Source of the DNA: Meghimatium bilineatum
Lineage: Eukaryota; Mollusca; Gastropoda; Stylommatophora; Philomycidae
Reading direction: 5' to 3'
NCBI GenBank assembly: GCA_034231615.1
Contig: CM067309.1
Location: 41,908,181 to 41,972,180 of the forward strand
Length of the DNA: 64,000 bases
Numbering within the stretch: position 1 is the first letter of the stretch; every line of letters starts with the position of its first letter. This document shows positions 43,022 to 54,133 of this stretch, piece by piece. The notes under the pieces are model-generated. The model saw nothing but the letters and a program-made list of their open reading frames with translations. It made no database searches and was not told the DNA's origin. The position numbers were made by a program, and so were the translations under genes.

Positions 43022-43160
43022 ATAGCATTTAACTGCCGTAATCAACACCTTCCTGCGACTCTTGAGTCGACATACACTGAAATGACTGCTGTAACGGAGG
43101 GCGGAGCACTTATGGGAATGCCCCACATGCTGTGAAGCTAGTTTCTAATGAAGAATAAAG
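43022..43160 (+). mobile_element. Interspersed repeat family C, partial
   Basis: ACTGCTGTAACGGAGGGCGG, AGCACTTATGGGAATGCCCC and AGTTTCTAATGAAGAATAA match the 3' two thirds of the copies at 10.1 and 49.1 kb. Confidence 0.65.
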
Positions 43161-43196
43161 AATTTAACTGGTGAGAGATATTAGCGATTTCACTTT

Positions 43197-43398
43197 AGAG
43201 GCTCTGCTATATGAGGGATGTAGCCATCAGCTCTCCTTCACAGTCTTTATTTCCTGGACTGATCCGGTACCCAAATCAGGTTGGGTCAACCCGGAAGCCG
43301 TTGTTGTCTTGAAGAACATTTGCACCTCAACTGGAGAATGAACCCAAAACGACTCATATGCTAAGTTAGTGCGCTAACCACTGCGCTATACGTCTCCC
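43197..43398 (-). mobile_element. tRNA-derived SINE
   Basis: Minus strand starts TATAGCGCAGTGGTTAGCGC (good tRNA box A, TAGCxxAGTGG). It then has TTTTGGGTTCATTCTCC about 30 bp later (box B, GGTTCATTCTC). The body beyond (GGTTGACCCAACCTGATTTG, GGTACCGGATCAGTCCAGGA) is not tRNA-like, so this is a SINE of about 200 bp and not a tRNA gene. Confidence 0.65.
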
Positions 43399-43527
43399 TC
43401 ATACGGAAACATTCGAGCGATAAAATAGATAACAACTTCACGTTGCGAAAAGGTTAGGGTTTCTGTCAGCAGAGAATATAACACTCATCATCGAAGTCCG
43501 ACAAGACTCTCCAGGACTGGTATCTTA

Positions 43528-43787
43528 TTACCAAGTGGGTGTTCCAAGAATGGAAATTTATTACCAAGTGGGTGTTCCAAGAATGGAAATTTATTACCAA
43601 GTGGGTGTTCCAAGAATGGAAATTTATTACCACGTGGTGTTCCAAGAATGGAAATTTATTACCAAGTGGGTGTTCCAAGAATGGAAATTTATTACCAAGT
43701 GGATGTTCCAAGAATGGACATTTACTACCAAGTGGATGTTCCAAGAATGTAAATTTATTACCAAGTGGGTGTTCCAAAAATGGAAAT
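43528..43787. repeat. 33-bp minisatellite, 8 copies
   Basis: Unit TTACCAAGTGGGTGTTCCAA + GAATGGAAATTTA. One unit is a base short (CACGTGGTGTT), so frames change inside the array. Confidence 0.96.
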
Positions 43788-43914
43788 GACATCGAATGTT
43801 TATGAGAACGTATCCAATTGTGTAGACATAATTGGAATAACAAGGAGAGTAGATCGCTGCCAAGATCAGAAAATATTGTGTAATTACAAGTTCGTAATCA
43901 AATGCCATCAATTG

Positions 43915-44245
43915 TTAATAAGCTGATAAACTACATAAGCTGATAAACTGCATAAGCTTATAAACTACATAAGCTGATAAACTGCATAAACTGATAAACT
44001 ACATAAGCTGATAAACTGCATAAGCTGATAAACTACATAAGCTGATGAACCGCACACTCCGATAAACTGCAAAAGCTGATAAACTACATAAGCTATTAAC
44101 TGCATAAGCTGATAAACTACATAAGCTGATAAACTGCATAAGCTGATAAACTACATAAGCTGATGAACCGCACACTCCGATAAACTGCAAAAGCTGATAA
44201 ACTACATAAGCTATTAACTATATAACCTCATAAACTACTTAAGCT
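43915..44245. repeat. 17-bp array with a 118-bp higher-order unit
   Basis: Basic unit AGCTGATAAACTACATA, alternating ACTACATA/ACTGCATA. GATGAACCGCACACTCCGAT recurs at 44044 and 44162 with the same following units. Confidence 0.95.
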
Positions 44246-44845
44246 GAGAAAATATGGACTTGTTTACTCTGAATATGTAACATAAAAACAAGGAAATTGC
44301 AGATATAAACACAAAAACCAAACATATATACAACACAGAAAGAAAAATGGATGTAACGGGACTGTACTGTAAACTTGTGCACAAATTTATAAGTAAATAT
44401 GAACACATTCGCGTGACATGGTGATCCATTCTGTTTCTATACCCATCCTGATAAAGACATTTTTGATCGAAACGTCGATTCAGTGTGTACTGTTCACATA
44501 ACACTGCTATTTTACTCTTGCTATATTGTTGTAGTCGTATTTACTTACGATATATGGGTACAGACTGAACCATTGTTTATGTGTAGTTAGTAATCAACAA
44601 CAGCACACATGAAAGTTTGACCGACCTGACTTGGATCTGTCCGAGTAATCATTGCTGATGCTTCCATATTCCGGATATCTCCCTCGACGCCACAATGATA
44701 CATGATATTAGTGAGTGATTGAATAAGTGATACGAGGACAGAGAAGGAGAGAGATGAACATATAGAGAACATGAAAGAAAAAAAAACGTGTTGTTTTTAG
44801 ATGTAACAGTAAACAGCACGCGATAAACGTGGGGAGTCTTGGCAA
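44246..44845. other. Gene-free; one well-kept CGAAACGTC motif
   Basis: ATCCTGATAAAGACATTTTT + GATCGAAACGTCGATTC at 44446-44482 (plus strand). No gene seen. Confidence 0.5.
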
Positions 44846-45990
44846 TACGTGGGCATATATTATAGTGCGTAAGCAATGTACTTAAATGGAAAGGTTCTCA
44901 ATGTTGGTCAAATGGCCCCCTCTTCTTCCGCAATATGTTATTGCAATGTTTTGGATACAGAAGGAAACACATTCTTCGTAGAATAACTAACACCAACTGA
45001 GTGTCGATGATCTTGAAATTTTGCCGATGATCTTGCACTATTGAGTGAAAACCATCAAGATGCACAAACAAAAACTGATAGATTAAAACTCATTGCAGGA
45101 CAAATAGGTCTCCAAATCAATTCATCAAAAACAAAAATTATGGACTTCATCAATTCACCTAACGCAATTACTTTAAATGGATAACAACTTGAAAAGGTAC
45201 ACAAATTCTCCTATCTAGGAAGCAAATTAACACTCGTCGGTGATGTCATGACAGAAATAACAACTCGCATTGCACTAGCATCAAGTGCCTTTAACAGACT
45301 GTCTAATATCTGAAGGTCAATGTCAATCAGAACACGCACGACAATGCGCTTATTTAATTCCTGCGTTATTCCGGTGCTATCATATGGATGTGAGAGCTGG
45401 AAAAGCTCTTTATCTTCAGAAAAGAAATTACTGAGTTTCGAGAACAAATGTCTTTCTAGGATAACTAACACACATTGGAGTGATTTCAAATCGAATCATA
45501 AAATCAGAGAAGAGACACACCAAAACTACATCACAGATGTTATCAGAAAACGCCGTTGGTCCTACATCGGGCATGTCCTACGCACAGACATCAACAGAAT
45601 ACATCACCAATCTCTTGAATGGATACCCACAGGCAAAAGAGCCAGAGGTAGACCAAAAGAAACACTCAGAAGAACATTATTTAGAGAAATGAAAACAATC
45701 AATATATATACTATTCAAGAACTGCACAAAATAGATTTGAACAGATATAATTGGACAGTTCTGACCTCTGCACTATGCGCTAACTTCAGCGGTAAAGGAA
45801 AATGAATGAGTGAATGAGGGAACAAATAACTTGTCGGATAAGACGAAAATTGCGTTAAATTCATCCTTTGTTTCTAATTGGGCACACACAAAATGCTATA
45901 ACCAATTAGGAAGAAGAGAGGGTCATTTGTCCAACATTGAGAACCTTTCCTTTTAAGTACCACCCTTATCTACTATAATATGCGCACGTA
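44846..45990. mobile_element. Unit of about 1.1 kb bounded by inverted repeats, containing a LINE fragment
   Basis: Left 44846-44930 and right 45909-45990 are inverted copies. GGAAAGGTTCTCAATGTTGG at the left matches CCAACATTGAGAACCTTTCC at the right. GTACTTAAA and a CATATTATAGT-like block lie further out. The interior is a LINE family 2 fragment. Either a MITE-like element took up the LINE or a LINE landed in a MITE. Confidence 0.7.
45010..45808 (+). pseudogene. LINE family 2: RT from the catalytic F-A-D-D motif to the C-terminus
   Basis: Best LINE copy in the window. FADDLALLSENHQDAQTKTD begins at 45020: motif C with both catalytic Asp. It is followed by GLQINSSKTKIMDF (motif D/E region) and KFSYLGSKLT, then a frame at 45320-45805: RLFNSCVIPVLSYGCESWKS, VIRKRRWSYIGHVLRTD, GKRARGRPKETLRRTLF and TVLTSALCANFSGKGK. 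Two in-frame stops (after TLNG near 45181 and after LSNI near 45311) break it. Motifs A and B are missing upstream. It is not intact, but it is less decayed than most others here. Confidence 0.88.
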
Positions 45991-46018
45991 TATATTAACG
46001 ATTCTAGTATTTGGAGAC

Positions 46019-46165
46019 ACAGAACCTTGAAGCAAGACCACATAAAAACACTTATTTGAGTAGCATTGAGCACGGCATATAGTATATGAACCTTGAAGCA
46101 AGACCACATAAAAACACTTATTTGAGTAGTATTGAGCAAGGTATATTGTATATTAAACTTGAAGA
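46019..46165. repeat. 66-bp repeat, 2 copies
   Basis: CCTTGAAGCAAGACCACATA starts at 46025 and 46091, followed by AAAACACTTATTTGAGTAG. Confidence 0.92.
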
Positions 46166-46480
46166 AAGTATACACTAGTTTATTTTAATCTATGCGGAAA
46201 TATAAAACATAAATTTCTCTATAAATTTTCCCGAGATGGGACCATAAACGAAGAAACGGTTGAGAACCATTGATTTTTTTTTGTAACTGTCGTACTATGA
46301 TACTTCATGTTTAACTCAGCTAATAAAAAATCTATTAGAATGTTTAAAACGTGAAAAATGATTGACTTTATTTAACTCCGATTTTCTCGAGTGTACTTCA
46401 CCCATCTAAACAAAATGACACACATCTTGCCGAGAGTACCATTTTAGAGCACGTAAATAAGTAGTTGGACAAGATAATCA
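46166..46480. other. No gene; hAT-like end
   Basis: ACGGTTGAGAACCATTG at 46256 (minus strand CAATGGTTCTCAACCGT) is a typical hAT MITE end, with GGGACCAT nearby. The other end was not found. Confidence 0.4.
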
Positions 46481-46494
46481 TAGATGTCCGAGAA

Positions 46495-46965
46495 AATCCA
46501 TCCAGCAAGCAGGTGGTCACAAGTTGTCACAAGCAAGCAGGTGGTCACAAGTTGTCACAAGTTGTCACAAGCAAGCAGGTGGTCACAAGTTGTCACAAGC
46601 AAGCAGGTGGTCACAAGTTGTCACAAGTTGTTACAAGTTGTCACAAGTTGTCACAAGCAAGCAGGTGGTCACAAGTCGGATTCGAAATCCATCCAGCAAG
46701 CAGGTGGTCACAAGTCGGATTCGAAATCCATCCAGCAAGCAGGTGGTCACAAGTCGGATTCGAAATCCATCCAGCAAGCAGGTGGTCACAAGTCGGATTC
46801 GAAATCCATCCAGCAAGCAGGTGGTCACAAGTCGGATTCGAAATCCATCCAGCAAGCAGGTGGTCACAAGTCGGATTCGAAATCCATCCAGCAAGCAGGT
46901 GGTCACAAGTCGGATTCGAAATCCATCCAGCAAGCAGGTGGTCACAAGTCGGATTCGAAACTCGC
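46495..46965. repeat. Two-stage array: 39-bp units after a shorter GTTGTCACAA array
   Basis: 46495-46670 mixes AAGCAGGTGGTCACAAGTTG and GTCACAAGTT units. 46640-46965 is eight near-identical 39-bp units AAGCAGGTGGTCACAAGTCG + GATTCGAAATCCATCCAGC. GGATTCGAAATCC is almost palindromic and close to a tRNA box B. Thirteen-codon period keeps three plus frames and one minus frame open. Confidence 0.95.
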
Positions 46966-48107
46966 GATCTCTTGGGTACGACAACATCTTAACAACTTAT
47001 GATGTCATCAATCTGTTAGTAACATAAATTTCTTTTTATATCGGTATATTGTCCTAAAATAACAGTAGATTATAAAACTTGTGCACACGGGTTTCCGTAG
47101 ATAAGTTGTTTATGTGTACACTGGTTTCCGTAACATACATTTTTGACAAAGTGCAGATGTAATATGTGTGGTTTTTGTTTTGCTTTGTGTAGAGCACAAA
47201 TCACGCATCGAATGCCGGCTTTATTCATATGAAAGAATGCGTTTAATATTTAAAAAAATTAATTTTGTATCTGTTAAAATGTCCAGTTATATTCACCAGG
47301 GGTACTGTTAAGAGAAAACATCGCTTATTGTAGTCCAATCCACGAGGTGAACTGGTAAGAGATTAAATCTCTTATCGTTATGTCTTCTAAATGTAATAAA
47401 AGATTATTTGAAAACTGTTATATCTATACATTGAGTGACAACCCCACATCGCTGTATGTAAAACATCTCAATTAGCCATATTCCAAGCTTCAAACATCAG
47501 ATAGTGATATGCATCTGTAATATACAAGTACCTGGAGACTATTGACAAGAGAGTTTCTGAATATGGTACACCGTGTGTTGCCTGAACTAAGACAGAGGAG
47601 TACGGAATAGCGACACTGCTTCATGGCAAGTAAGTCCAGGGAGAGGAAGAGAAGAATAATAACACTGTTATCTGACAAGCAAGTCCCACTTACATCAACA
47701 TTGAACCGTGAGTGCTCAAACCATGAATCGCCATACAGAACACACCGACACTTCATCAAAACACTTACATCCCTATTGAACCTGAATACCCGAGGGATGA
47801 ATCAGTCTCCAGTGAGGACCTGTGTACAGAAAGTAAACATGACCTAACAGGCTGATGTTTTATTATTTCCGTGAATTTCGTTGGTCGGCCTTGGATTTTT
47901 TTGCATGCGAGTCGAAGTATAGAATTAATGACCAACGACAATCACGAAAATAATTAAAAAGAACCTAACGAATGAAGGATTGTTCACTTACTGCACAGAT
48001 GGCTTTACTCCAGACGGTCTCGTCCAAGCACTGCGAACCAGCAGAACCATGTCAGTTCAGATATTAAAATCATTGAACTAAGATTTCCGATTGATTAGAG
48101 TCCGGAC
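46966..48107. other. No recognised feature
   Basis: A GCGACACTGCTTCATGGCAA phrase at 47608 is slightly SINE-A-head-like. No supported exon or array. Confidence 0.45.
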
Positions 48108-48405
48108 TTATGAATCCACACGCACTTGAACCCACATGCAATTGAACCCACATGCACTTGAACCCAAATGCACTTGAACCCACATACACTTGAACCCACA
48201 TGCACTTGAATCCACATGCACTAGAACCCACATGCACTTGAGTCCACATGCACTTGAACCCATATGCACTTTAATCCACATGCACTTGAATCCCCATGCA
48301 TTTGAGTCCACATGCACTTGAATCCACATGCACTTTAACCCACATGCACTTTAACCCACATGCACTTGAACCCACATGCACTTGAACCCACATACACTTG
48401 AATGC
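48108..48405. repeat. 16-bp minisatellite, about 18 copies
   Basis: Unit CACATGCACTTGAACC with TGAATC and TTTAAC variants. Confidence 0.95.
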
Positions 48406-48570
48406 CATTGTCATGTTTCCTGGATTGTGAGATAAACATTTCAACGGACGATAGGGTCACATCTCCACTTCTCCCCATGCTCTGCGCTCCTCCAATGCAC
48501 AATGTAGCTAATTAAATCACATAGAAATATAAAAAAACTTCAATTATTCATCTTTGGTCTCATGCTTAAA

Positions 48571-48722
48571 ATACACACAAAAAAGGTTGGAGATTGCCTT
48601 ATACACACAAAAAAGGTTGGAGATTGCCTTATACACACAAAAAAGGTTGGAGATTGCCTTATACACACAAAAAAGGTTGGAGATTGCCTTATACACGCAA
48701 AAAAGGTTGGAGATTGCCTTGA
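48571..48722. repeat. 30-bp repeat, 5 copies
   Basis: Unit ACACAAAAAAGGTTGGAGAT + TGCCTTATAC; almost identical copies. Confidence 0.97.
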
Positions 48723-49065
48723 ACTTACATTACTTTTGCTACATGTACACCGACCATGCTCCTATAGCATAAAGTCATTTCCTAGCTTCAAGCAAGACTG
48801 TCCATGGATCTTCTAAATATGTCATCAGAAAATAAGACCGTATTTACACTCCTGCATCAAACCATGGACATTCAGATACAAGCGTGGTCATCGACTATTA
48901 TATAAGGCCTGGTGATTAATTGGAAAAAAAAAACTACTAAAATGACTTGACTCCGATACTAAAATTCCGATGATTCTTATAATCTGTTACGCCCGTAGTC
49001 GTAACCTTCGATAACAGTTACCATGTTGTTCCGAGAGGCCGACGTTGTGCTTGAACTATTTACGG
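48723..49065. other. No recognised feature
   Basis: No repeat relation or supported coding frame. Confidence 0.4.
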
Positions 49066-49255
49066 ACACGACGTGGACGGGAGGAACAAGAAGGAAAACT
49101 GTCGCATAGGCCAGAGTTGTGCCCTGATGTCGACGTCTGTGTCGGTGGCATTAGACTCGAAACACCGAGTCGGATGGCTGCTGGAACAGAGAGCGGAGCA
49201 CTTATCGGAATGCCCTATGTGCTGTGAGGCCAGTTTCTAATCAAATATCTTATAA
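49066..49255 (+). mobile_element. Interspersed repeat family C, copy 3
   Basis: AGAGTTGTGCCCTGATGTCG, ACTCGAAACACCGAGTCGGA, TGGCTGCTGGAACAGAG and GAGGCCAGTTTCTAATCAAA align with the inverted copy at 10.05-10.23 kb. Confidence 0.75.
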
Positions 49256-49579
49256 TCTGTCTAAACCTGTATAAATATAGTAACGAATGAAAAGTGAGAA
49301 AGATCAAATGAGTCCATTAAGGAGGACGTTTTCCAATTAGCCAACGATACAATTTAAGATATTGCCACATAATTTGTCATATAGAATTAACAGAAGGTTG
49401 TAGCTAAACATTGCAAGGACTTCGTTTCTCTTAGCATAAATTTTCTGAAATGCTTACAATTTCGAAAACCATCACCAATATAAAACCTCATAGCTCATTA
49501 GGAATCAACTTTCTATGATGTCGTCACAAAATATACACCAAATGGCCAATGAAAATCACAGTAAACGTCAAATTCATTA
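49256..49579. other. No recognised feature
   Basis: AT-rich, nothing recognised. Confidence 0.4.
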
Positions 49580-49697
49580 AATTGCACAGATATTGTAGCC
49601 AAGCTGTAAGCCGTCGCACATCTCAATAAGTTTCCTAGACTGCGTGCTACTATGTGAAACTATGTTGAGCATGGAACCTCTTGAAGAAGAAGAAGAA
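49580..49697 (+). mobile_element. SINE-A, decayed 3' half
   Basis: AGATATTGTAGCCAAGCTGT + AAGCCGTCGCACATC corresponds to the ATATCGCAGC...TGCTGTAAACC part of SINE-A. It ends in a GAAGAAGAAGAAGAAC tail. Confidence 0.5.
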
Positions 49698-50193
49698 CAT
49701 AACACAATAAAACAAATCCACATTTATGTAAAAGTTGCACAGAGCTGAAACATTACCCAAGAAAACTCCTGATACTTAGACTTAGCAATGTTCATGTACC
49801 CCTCGAATTGGCCGGCTGCTGTTCTAAATACCAGCAGAATTATGACTCATAAACAACAGCACTTTGTGTCCAAATCGTGTGAGTCCTGTGTGAAAAATGA
49901 GTGAGTTTTTGTGACCAGTCTCCGAATGCCATTTTCTGAGATGTTGCGTGTGTTTGTGTTGATAAGTTTACATTTTTTTACAAGTCTACAAGGAATTCTC
50001 GCAAATGGATGTGTATGTTGGAAAGATAAGTATTCGTATATCACACTAGCATTCTTGTGTTCCGTGTATATCATGGATTCGTGGATATTTCTTATCCGTG
50101 AGGAAGATTCTGTGTTGTGTTTTGTTAACTCTCAGCGGACAACAAAACACTTAACGTGGCTTTGAAATAAATAAATATATGGTGATTACATAG
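49698..50193. other. No recognised feature
   Basis: Two overlapping short frames on opposite strands have no family match. Confidence 0.4.
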
Positions 50194-50290
50194 TCGTTGT
50201 GCACTAATTTACATTGATGATGGTATTACGTCATATGAATTGTGAATATTTAGTGCAGATCTGTGTGACGTCAATACATAGAGAAAGTAT
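50194..50290 (+). repeat. Interspersed repeat family F, copy 1
   Basis: TACGTCATATGAATTGTGAA, TATTTAGTGCAGATCTGTGT and GACGTCAATACATAG match 55927-56045 and 57412-57510 in order. Confidence 0.7.
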
Positions 50291-50476
50291 TAGTTTGTTC
50301 TTTTCGTGCCGCGGACCGCACATAGTTCAGAGGTTTTGATTCTACGTGTGCTCATGTCTGCTGTCTGATGTCTGATCTGCTGTCTACAGTTTTAGAGTCC
50401 GTAAAGACATTACATATCATTAAGTGTTGAACATCTTGTAGATGACATAACTACATAACTATTGTTCTAACTAAAT

Positions 50477-50866
<390 letters not shown>

Positions 50867-51370
50867 TGGATATTTGGGCGCCACTAACATTTATAATTCC
50901 ATTTCCAGTAGAATTTAGAAGTTCGGCTTTAAACCATGTGTAACATGGACCTAGTTGTATTTGTGATGTACAACTATTAGTTATTCTATGCCCGGGTAGG
51001 GAGTCCTGGAACTGGTCAACAAGGCACAGATGCACATTGTCTTGTTGATAGTTATATTTTTAGAGCTATAACGTGCACATTTTTGATATCAGAGACTGTA
51101 CAGAAGAAGGTTGGAAGTAAGACTGAGGAGGTAAAGATATAACAAAATGGAACTGACCACTGCACCTAATAGTTGCTGCGGCGTAGTTCATGAAGAGTTA
51201 TCTTCATTCAAGACGGCAGGTTGCTGCCCTTAGACATATCTTGATCTTTACAAAAGGATAACATTAAAATATGAAACTTGTTGTGATATTTTATAAAGAT
51301 TTCCTAGAGTTTTGGACATTTTATTTTCTTGTCAGCTCTTCTCGATTGATATTTCTACGTGTGTTATTGA
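50867..51370. other. No recognised feature
   Basis: CTATGCCCGGGTAGGGAGTC at 50986 is locally GC-rich. No repeat relation found. Confidence 0.4.
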
Positions 51371-51700
51371 GCAAACATGGAAAGAGAAGAAAACAAATAA
51401 AGAGGTGATAAAAACATTTAATATGAAGGAAGAACTACTAAGAGAAATAAAGATCAGGCATATAAAATATTTTGGACACATTAAAAGACATGACACCTTA
51501 TTGAAGACCTTACTTGAGGGTAAAGTCAAAGGAAGTCGAGCAAGAGGTAGGCAGAGATACAAGTGGGAGAGTAACATCACAAGATGGACTGGTTACAGTC
51601 TAGCAGAGTGCGCCACTAAGACAAGAAACAGGGGTGCTGTAGATATGTTGCAGTCAACCTTCGTTGCGGAGGCGGCACTTTATGATGATGATATTGAGAC
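51371..51700 (+). pseudogene. LINE family 1, C-terminal RT fragment
   Basis: WKEKKTNKEVIKTFNMKEEL, IKYFGHIKRHDTLLKTLLEG and RARGRQRYKWESNITRWTGY are all in one open frame, then AGTCAACCTTCGTTGCGGAG + GCGGCACTTTATGATGATGA at the 3' end. Truncated 5' in the helix region just before WKEKK. About 90% alike with the 14-kb copy over the shared part by eye. Confidence 0.88.
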
Positions 51701-51779
51701 TTAAAAGCCTTTTTTGTAATTTAAGAAATGTTTTCTAAGCTAGGGCCGCTGTAGAATGTACTCTAATATGAGTCTGACG

Positions 51780-52135
51780 GGCAATTTAATTGTTAGGCGA
51801 AGGGGATGTGGCCATATTGACTGTATTTGTGACACCCAAAGCTAACACGTATTACGGCATGTGACAATCTTGGTTGTATTTTGACATCACAAGCTAACAA
51901 TTAAATTGTTAGGCGAATGGGATGTGGCAATCGTGGCTGTATTTTGACACATCAGGCTAAAATTTAAATTGTTAAGTGATCAGGATGTGACAATCTTGGC
52001 TGTATTTGTGACACCACAAGGTAACATGTAACACGGGAAGTGGCAATCTTGGCTGTATTTTGACACCTCAGCTAACAATTAAATTGTTATACGAACAGGA
52101 AGTGGCAACCTTGGCTGTATTTGACACCTCAAGAT
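51780..52135. repeat. Repeat of about 60 bp, 5-6 diverged copies
   Basis: GTGGCAATCTTGGCTGTATT + TTGACACC...GCTAACAATTAAATTGTTAGG. AACAATTAAATTGTT is a palindrome present in alternate copies, giving a dimer of about 120 bp. Confidence 0.85.
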
Positions 52136-52429
52136 AACTTATGATACTAGTAATTACTGCAGCACTGTGTTATTTGTTTTTCATCAATAAGGAAAATGTA
52201 CATAGTAGATATGGATCATGATGGTGATATCTGTGCAAGGAAGTACAAGTTTGCCACTCATGCACCTTTTGTCTCGGTGTCGCTTTAGTGTCTACAACGG
52301 ATTGATGTTTCTCTCTAGTGAGGACTTCAGTATAAGAGAAACTTTACATTGTCAGGTTATTGTGAGATGTCTGTGGATTAACCATACAGGCATGAAACTT
52401 TACACGTCACTTTACAAATTAGCATCTGC
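52136..52429. other. No recognised feature
   Basis: A 77-codon frame at 52218-52451 shows no family resemblance and no splice signals I would trust. Confidence 0.4.
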
Positions 52430-52500
52430 TTTCCATGGTAGTAAACCGTAAACTTTGTACTCAAGAGATCCTGGGTTTGAATCCCGCTTGCTACGTCTTG
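52430..52500 (+). mobile_element. tRNA-like patch, possible SINE head
   Basis: CTGGGTTTGAATCCCGCTTG is a strong box B, preceded by TTTCCATGGTAGTAAACC as a poor box A. It does not fold as a complete tRNA. Confidence 0.35.
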
Positions 52501-52800
52501 TCTATAAAGATGATTATTTTAGAGATCATAAGAAATTATCGCTTAAAGCTACGGAGTTACGTGCTATGAGGGATACTATCGTAAGGCGGGGTGCCGATTT
52601 GCTGAGCTGGACGAACTAAATATTAAGTAACTCGAGTAAAATTTAGTGGATACTCTAATCCTCTTTAATGTTATTGTAATTTAACAGTATTTTTGATATC
52701 CTTTATGTCTTTGAGTGTTACTGATACAAATTTGTCAAACTGGGTACTATGTCCTAGAATAAATTGTCACTAGTATAACTAGGCAATGTATGCTTGTCCT
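52501..52800. other. No recognised feature
   Basis: Nothing recognised. Confidence 0.4.
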
Positions 52801-53052
52801 ATATAATGTACAATATATAGGTAGAAAGATAGATAGATAGGTAGATAGATAGATGGATGATTTGATAGATGGATATATAGCTGGATGGACAGATTAGCTA
52901 GATAGATAGGTAGGTAGATAGATAGATAGATGGACGGATGGACGGACGGACGGACGGACGGACGGACGGACGGACGGACGGACGGACGGACGGACGGACG
53001 GACGGACGGACGGACGGACGGACGGACGGACGGACGGACGGACGGACGGACG

Positions 53053-53126
<74 letters not shown>
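52801..53126. repeat. Compound tetranucleotide microsatellite
   Basis: GATA/GGTA-rich lead (52826-52931), then an almost pure (GGAC)n of about 31 units (52932-53057), then (AGAC)n, then (AGAT)n to 53126. Each junction is a single base change of the unit. Confidence 0.98.
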
Positions 53127-53565
53127 AAATGTGTACAACCAGTATAACTATCTAGCCATTGTGCAGCAGTGAAGAATATATTATGCAGAAAATGGTTATG
53201 CACTTTTGATTCATGTGTAATTACTTCTTGACTTGATAGTCAGTTTGACGTAATAGTAAAATGGAGGTTACAATGATTGGTATTTAGACAATACGCAAGC
53301 AAAGTAATCTGGGGTAACATTGAACCAGTCATAATGTTCACTGGCGGATTTAACGTCAGGCGAATGTCAGCATTCAGCTACCCCATACCAAGTTCAAGGC
53401 TGGTGAGTAAATAATTGTAAATTGCCTAGTTACAGAAGTATAACTGTGTAAATATAATTTGCTTCTTTTGGTTTCTGTGGCAAATATCAGTATCGTGTTC
53501 TATTTTTTATGCCAGGGAATTATTTTTCTCTTTAGAAACAAAAATCATAATGCAACGGGATTCGA
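53127..53565. other. No recognised feature
   Basis: Nothing recognised. Confidence 0.4.
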
Positions 53566-53640
53566 ACCAGTCCTCTCAGATGGCATCTACTGTCCTCGCA
53601 ACTTGAGGCATCAAGCTTTCCGTCTTCGATAACACCCTAC
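53566..53640 (-). mobile_element. tRNA-like patch, possible SINE head
   Basis: Minus strand GACTGGTTCGAATCCCGTTG holds a perfect box B (GGTTCGAATCC). Upstream CTTGATGCCTCAAGTTGCGA is not a clear box A. Confidence 0.35.
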
Positions 53641-54047
53641 AAAAGTTGCTACGTTGTATATATTGATAACAGTAAAAAGTATACGCATTTGTGTATATAA
53701 CAAGTTATCTAAGAAATGATGAACTCAAATATGTGTTAGATGTATTAGAAATATAAAACTGCATGCAAAAATTCAATATATATTTTATAAAGAACAGTTT
53801 TGGAGAAAATTACTTGGGAATGAGCGCATGAATTTCCGAAACATCTGTATTACTGTAACGTAACCATCAAGTTGTTTCGTGACAGATGTATCTTCACATC
53901 CTTTTTATTTCCAGTTTCTGTTATTGAATCTGTATTGACTGACTTTATCATGACGTAATGTCAGACTGTCATATTTTCCTACGCTGTTGTCCTCGAGTTC
54001 TCTTGCCTTCTATCTTCTCTATTGTAGCACCAGATCCCGCTATTTAA
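53641..54047. other. No recognised feature
   Basis: AT-rich, nothing recognised. Confidence 0.4.
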
Positions 54048-54133
54048 TCATTATCATCATTAAGTGCCGTCTCCGCAACAAAGATTGTCTGCAACAAGCC
54101 TCCAACATCATCTGTCTCTTTTTTGTGGTGCTG
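54048..54133 (-). pseudogene. LINE family 1, 3' end, split by an insertion (part 1)
   Basis: ATCATTATCATCATTAAGTG + CCGTCTCCGCAAC is the inverted family 1 terminus. The sequence breaks at TGCACTCTGCTGGA and resumes at about 54988 (CTGTAACTTGTCC), the same junction that is continuous in the copy at 62.5 kb. Confidence 0.85.

Noticed and set aside
44846-45990. Autonomous DNA transposon
   Set aside because: No transposase frame lies between the inverted ends; the only coding relic is LINE reverse transcriptase.
52430-52500. tRNA gene
   Set aside because: Good box B, but no acceptor stem pairing and no complete D-arm; more like a SINE head.
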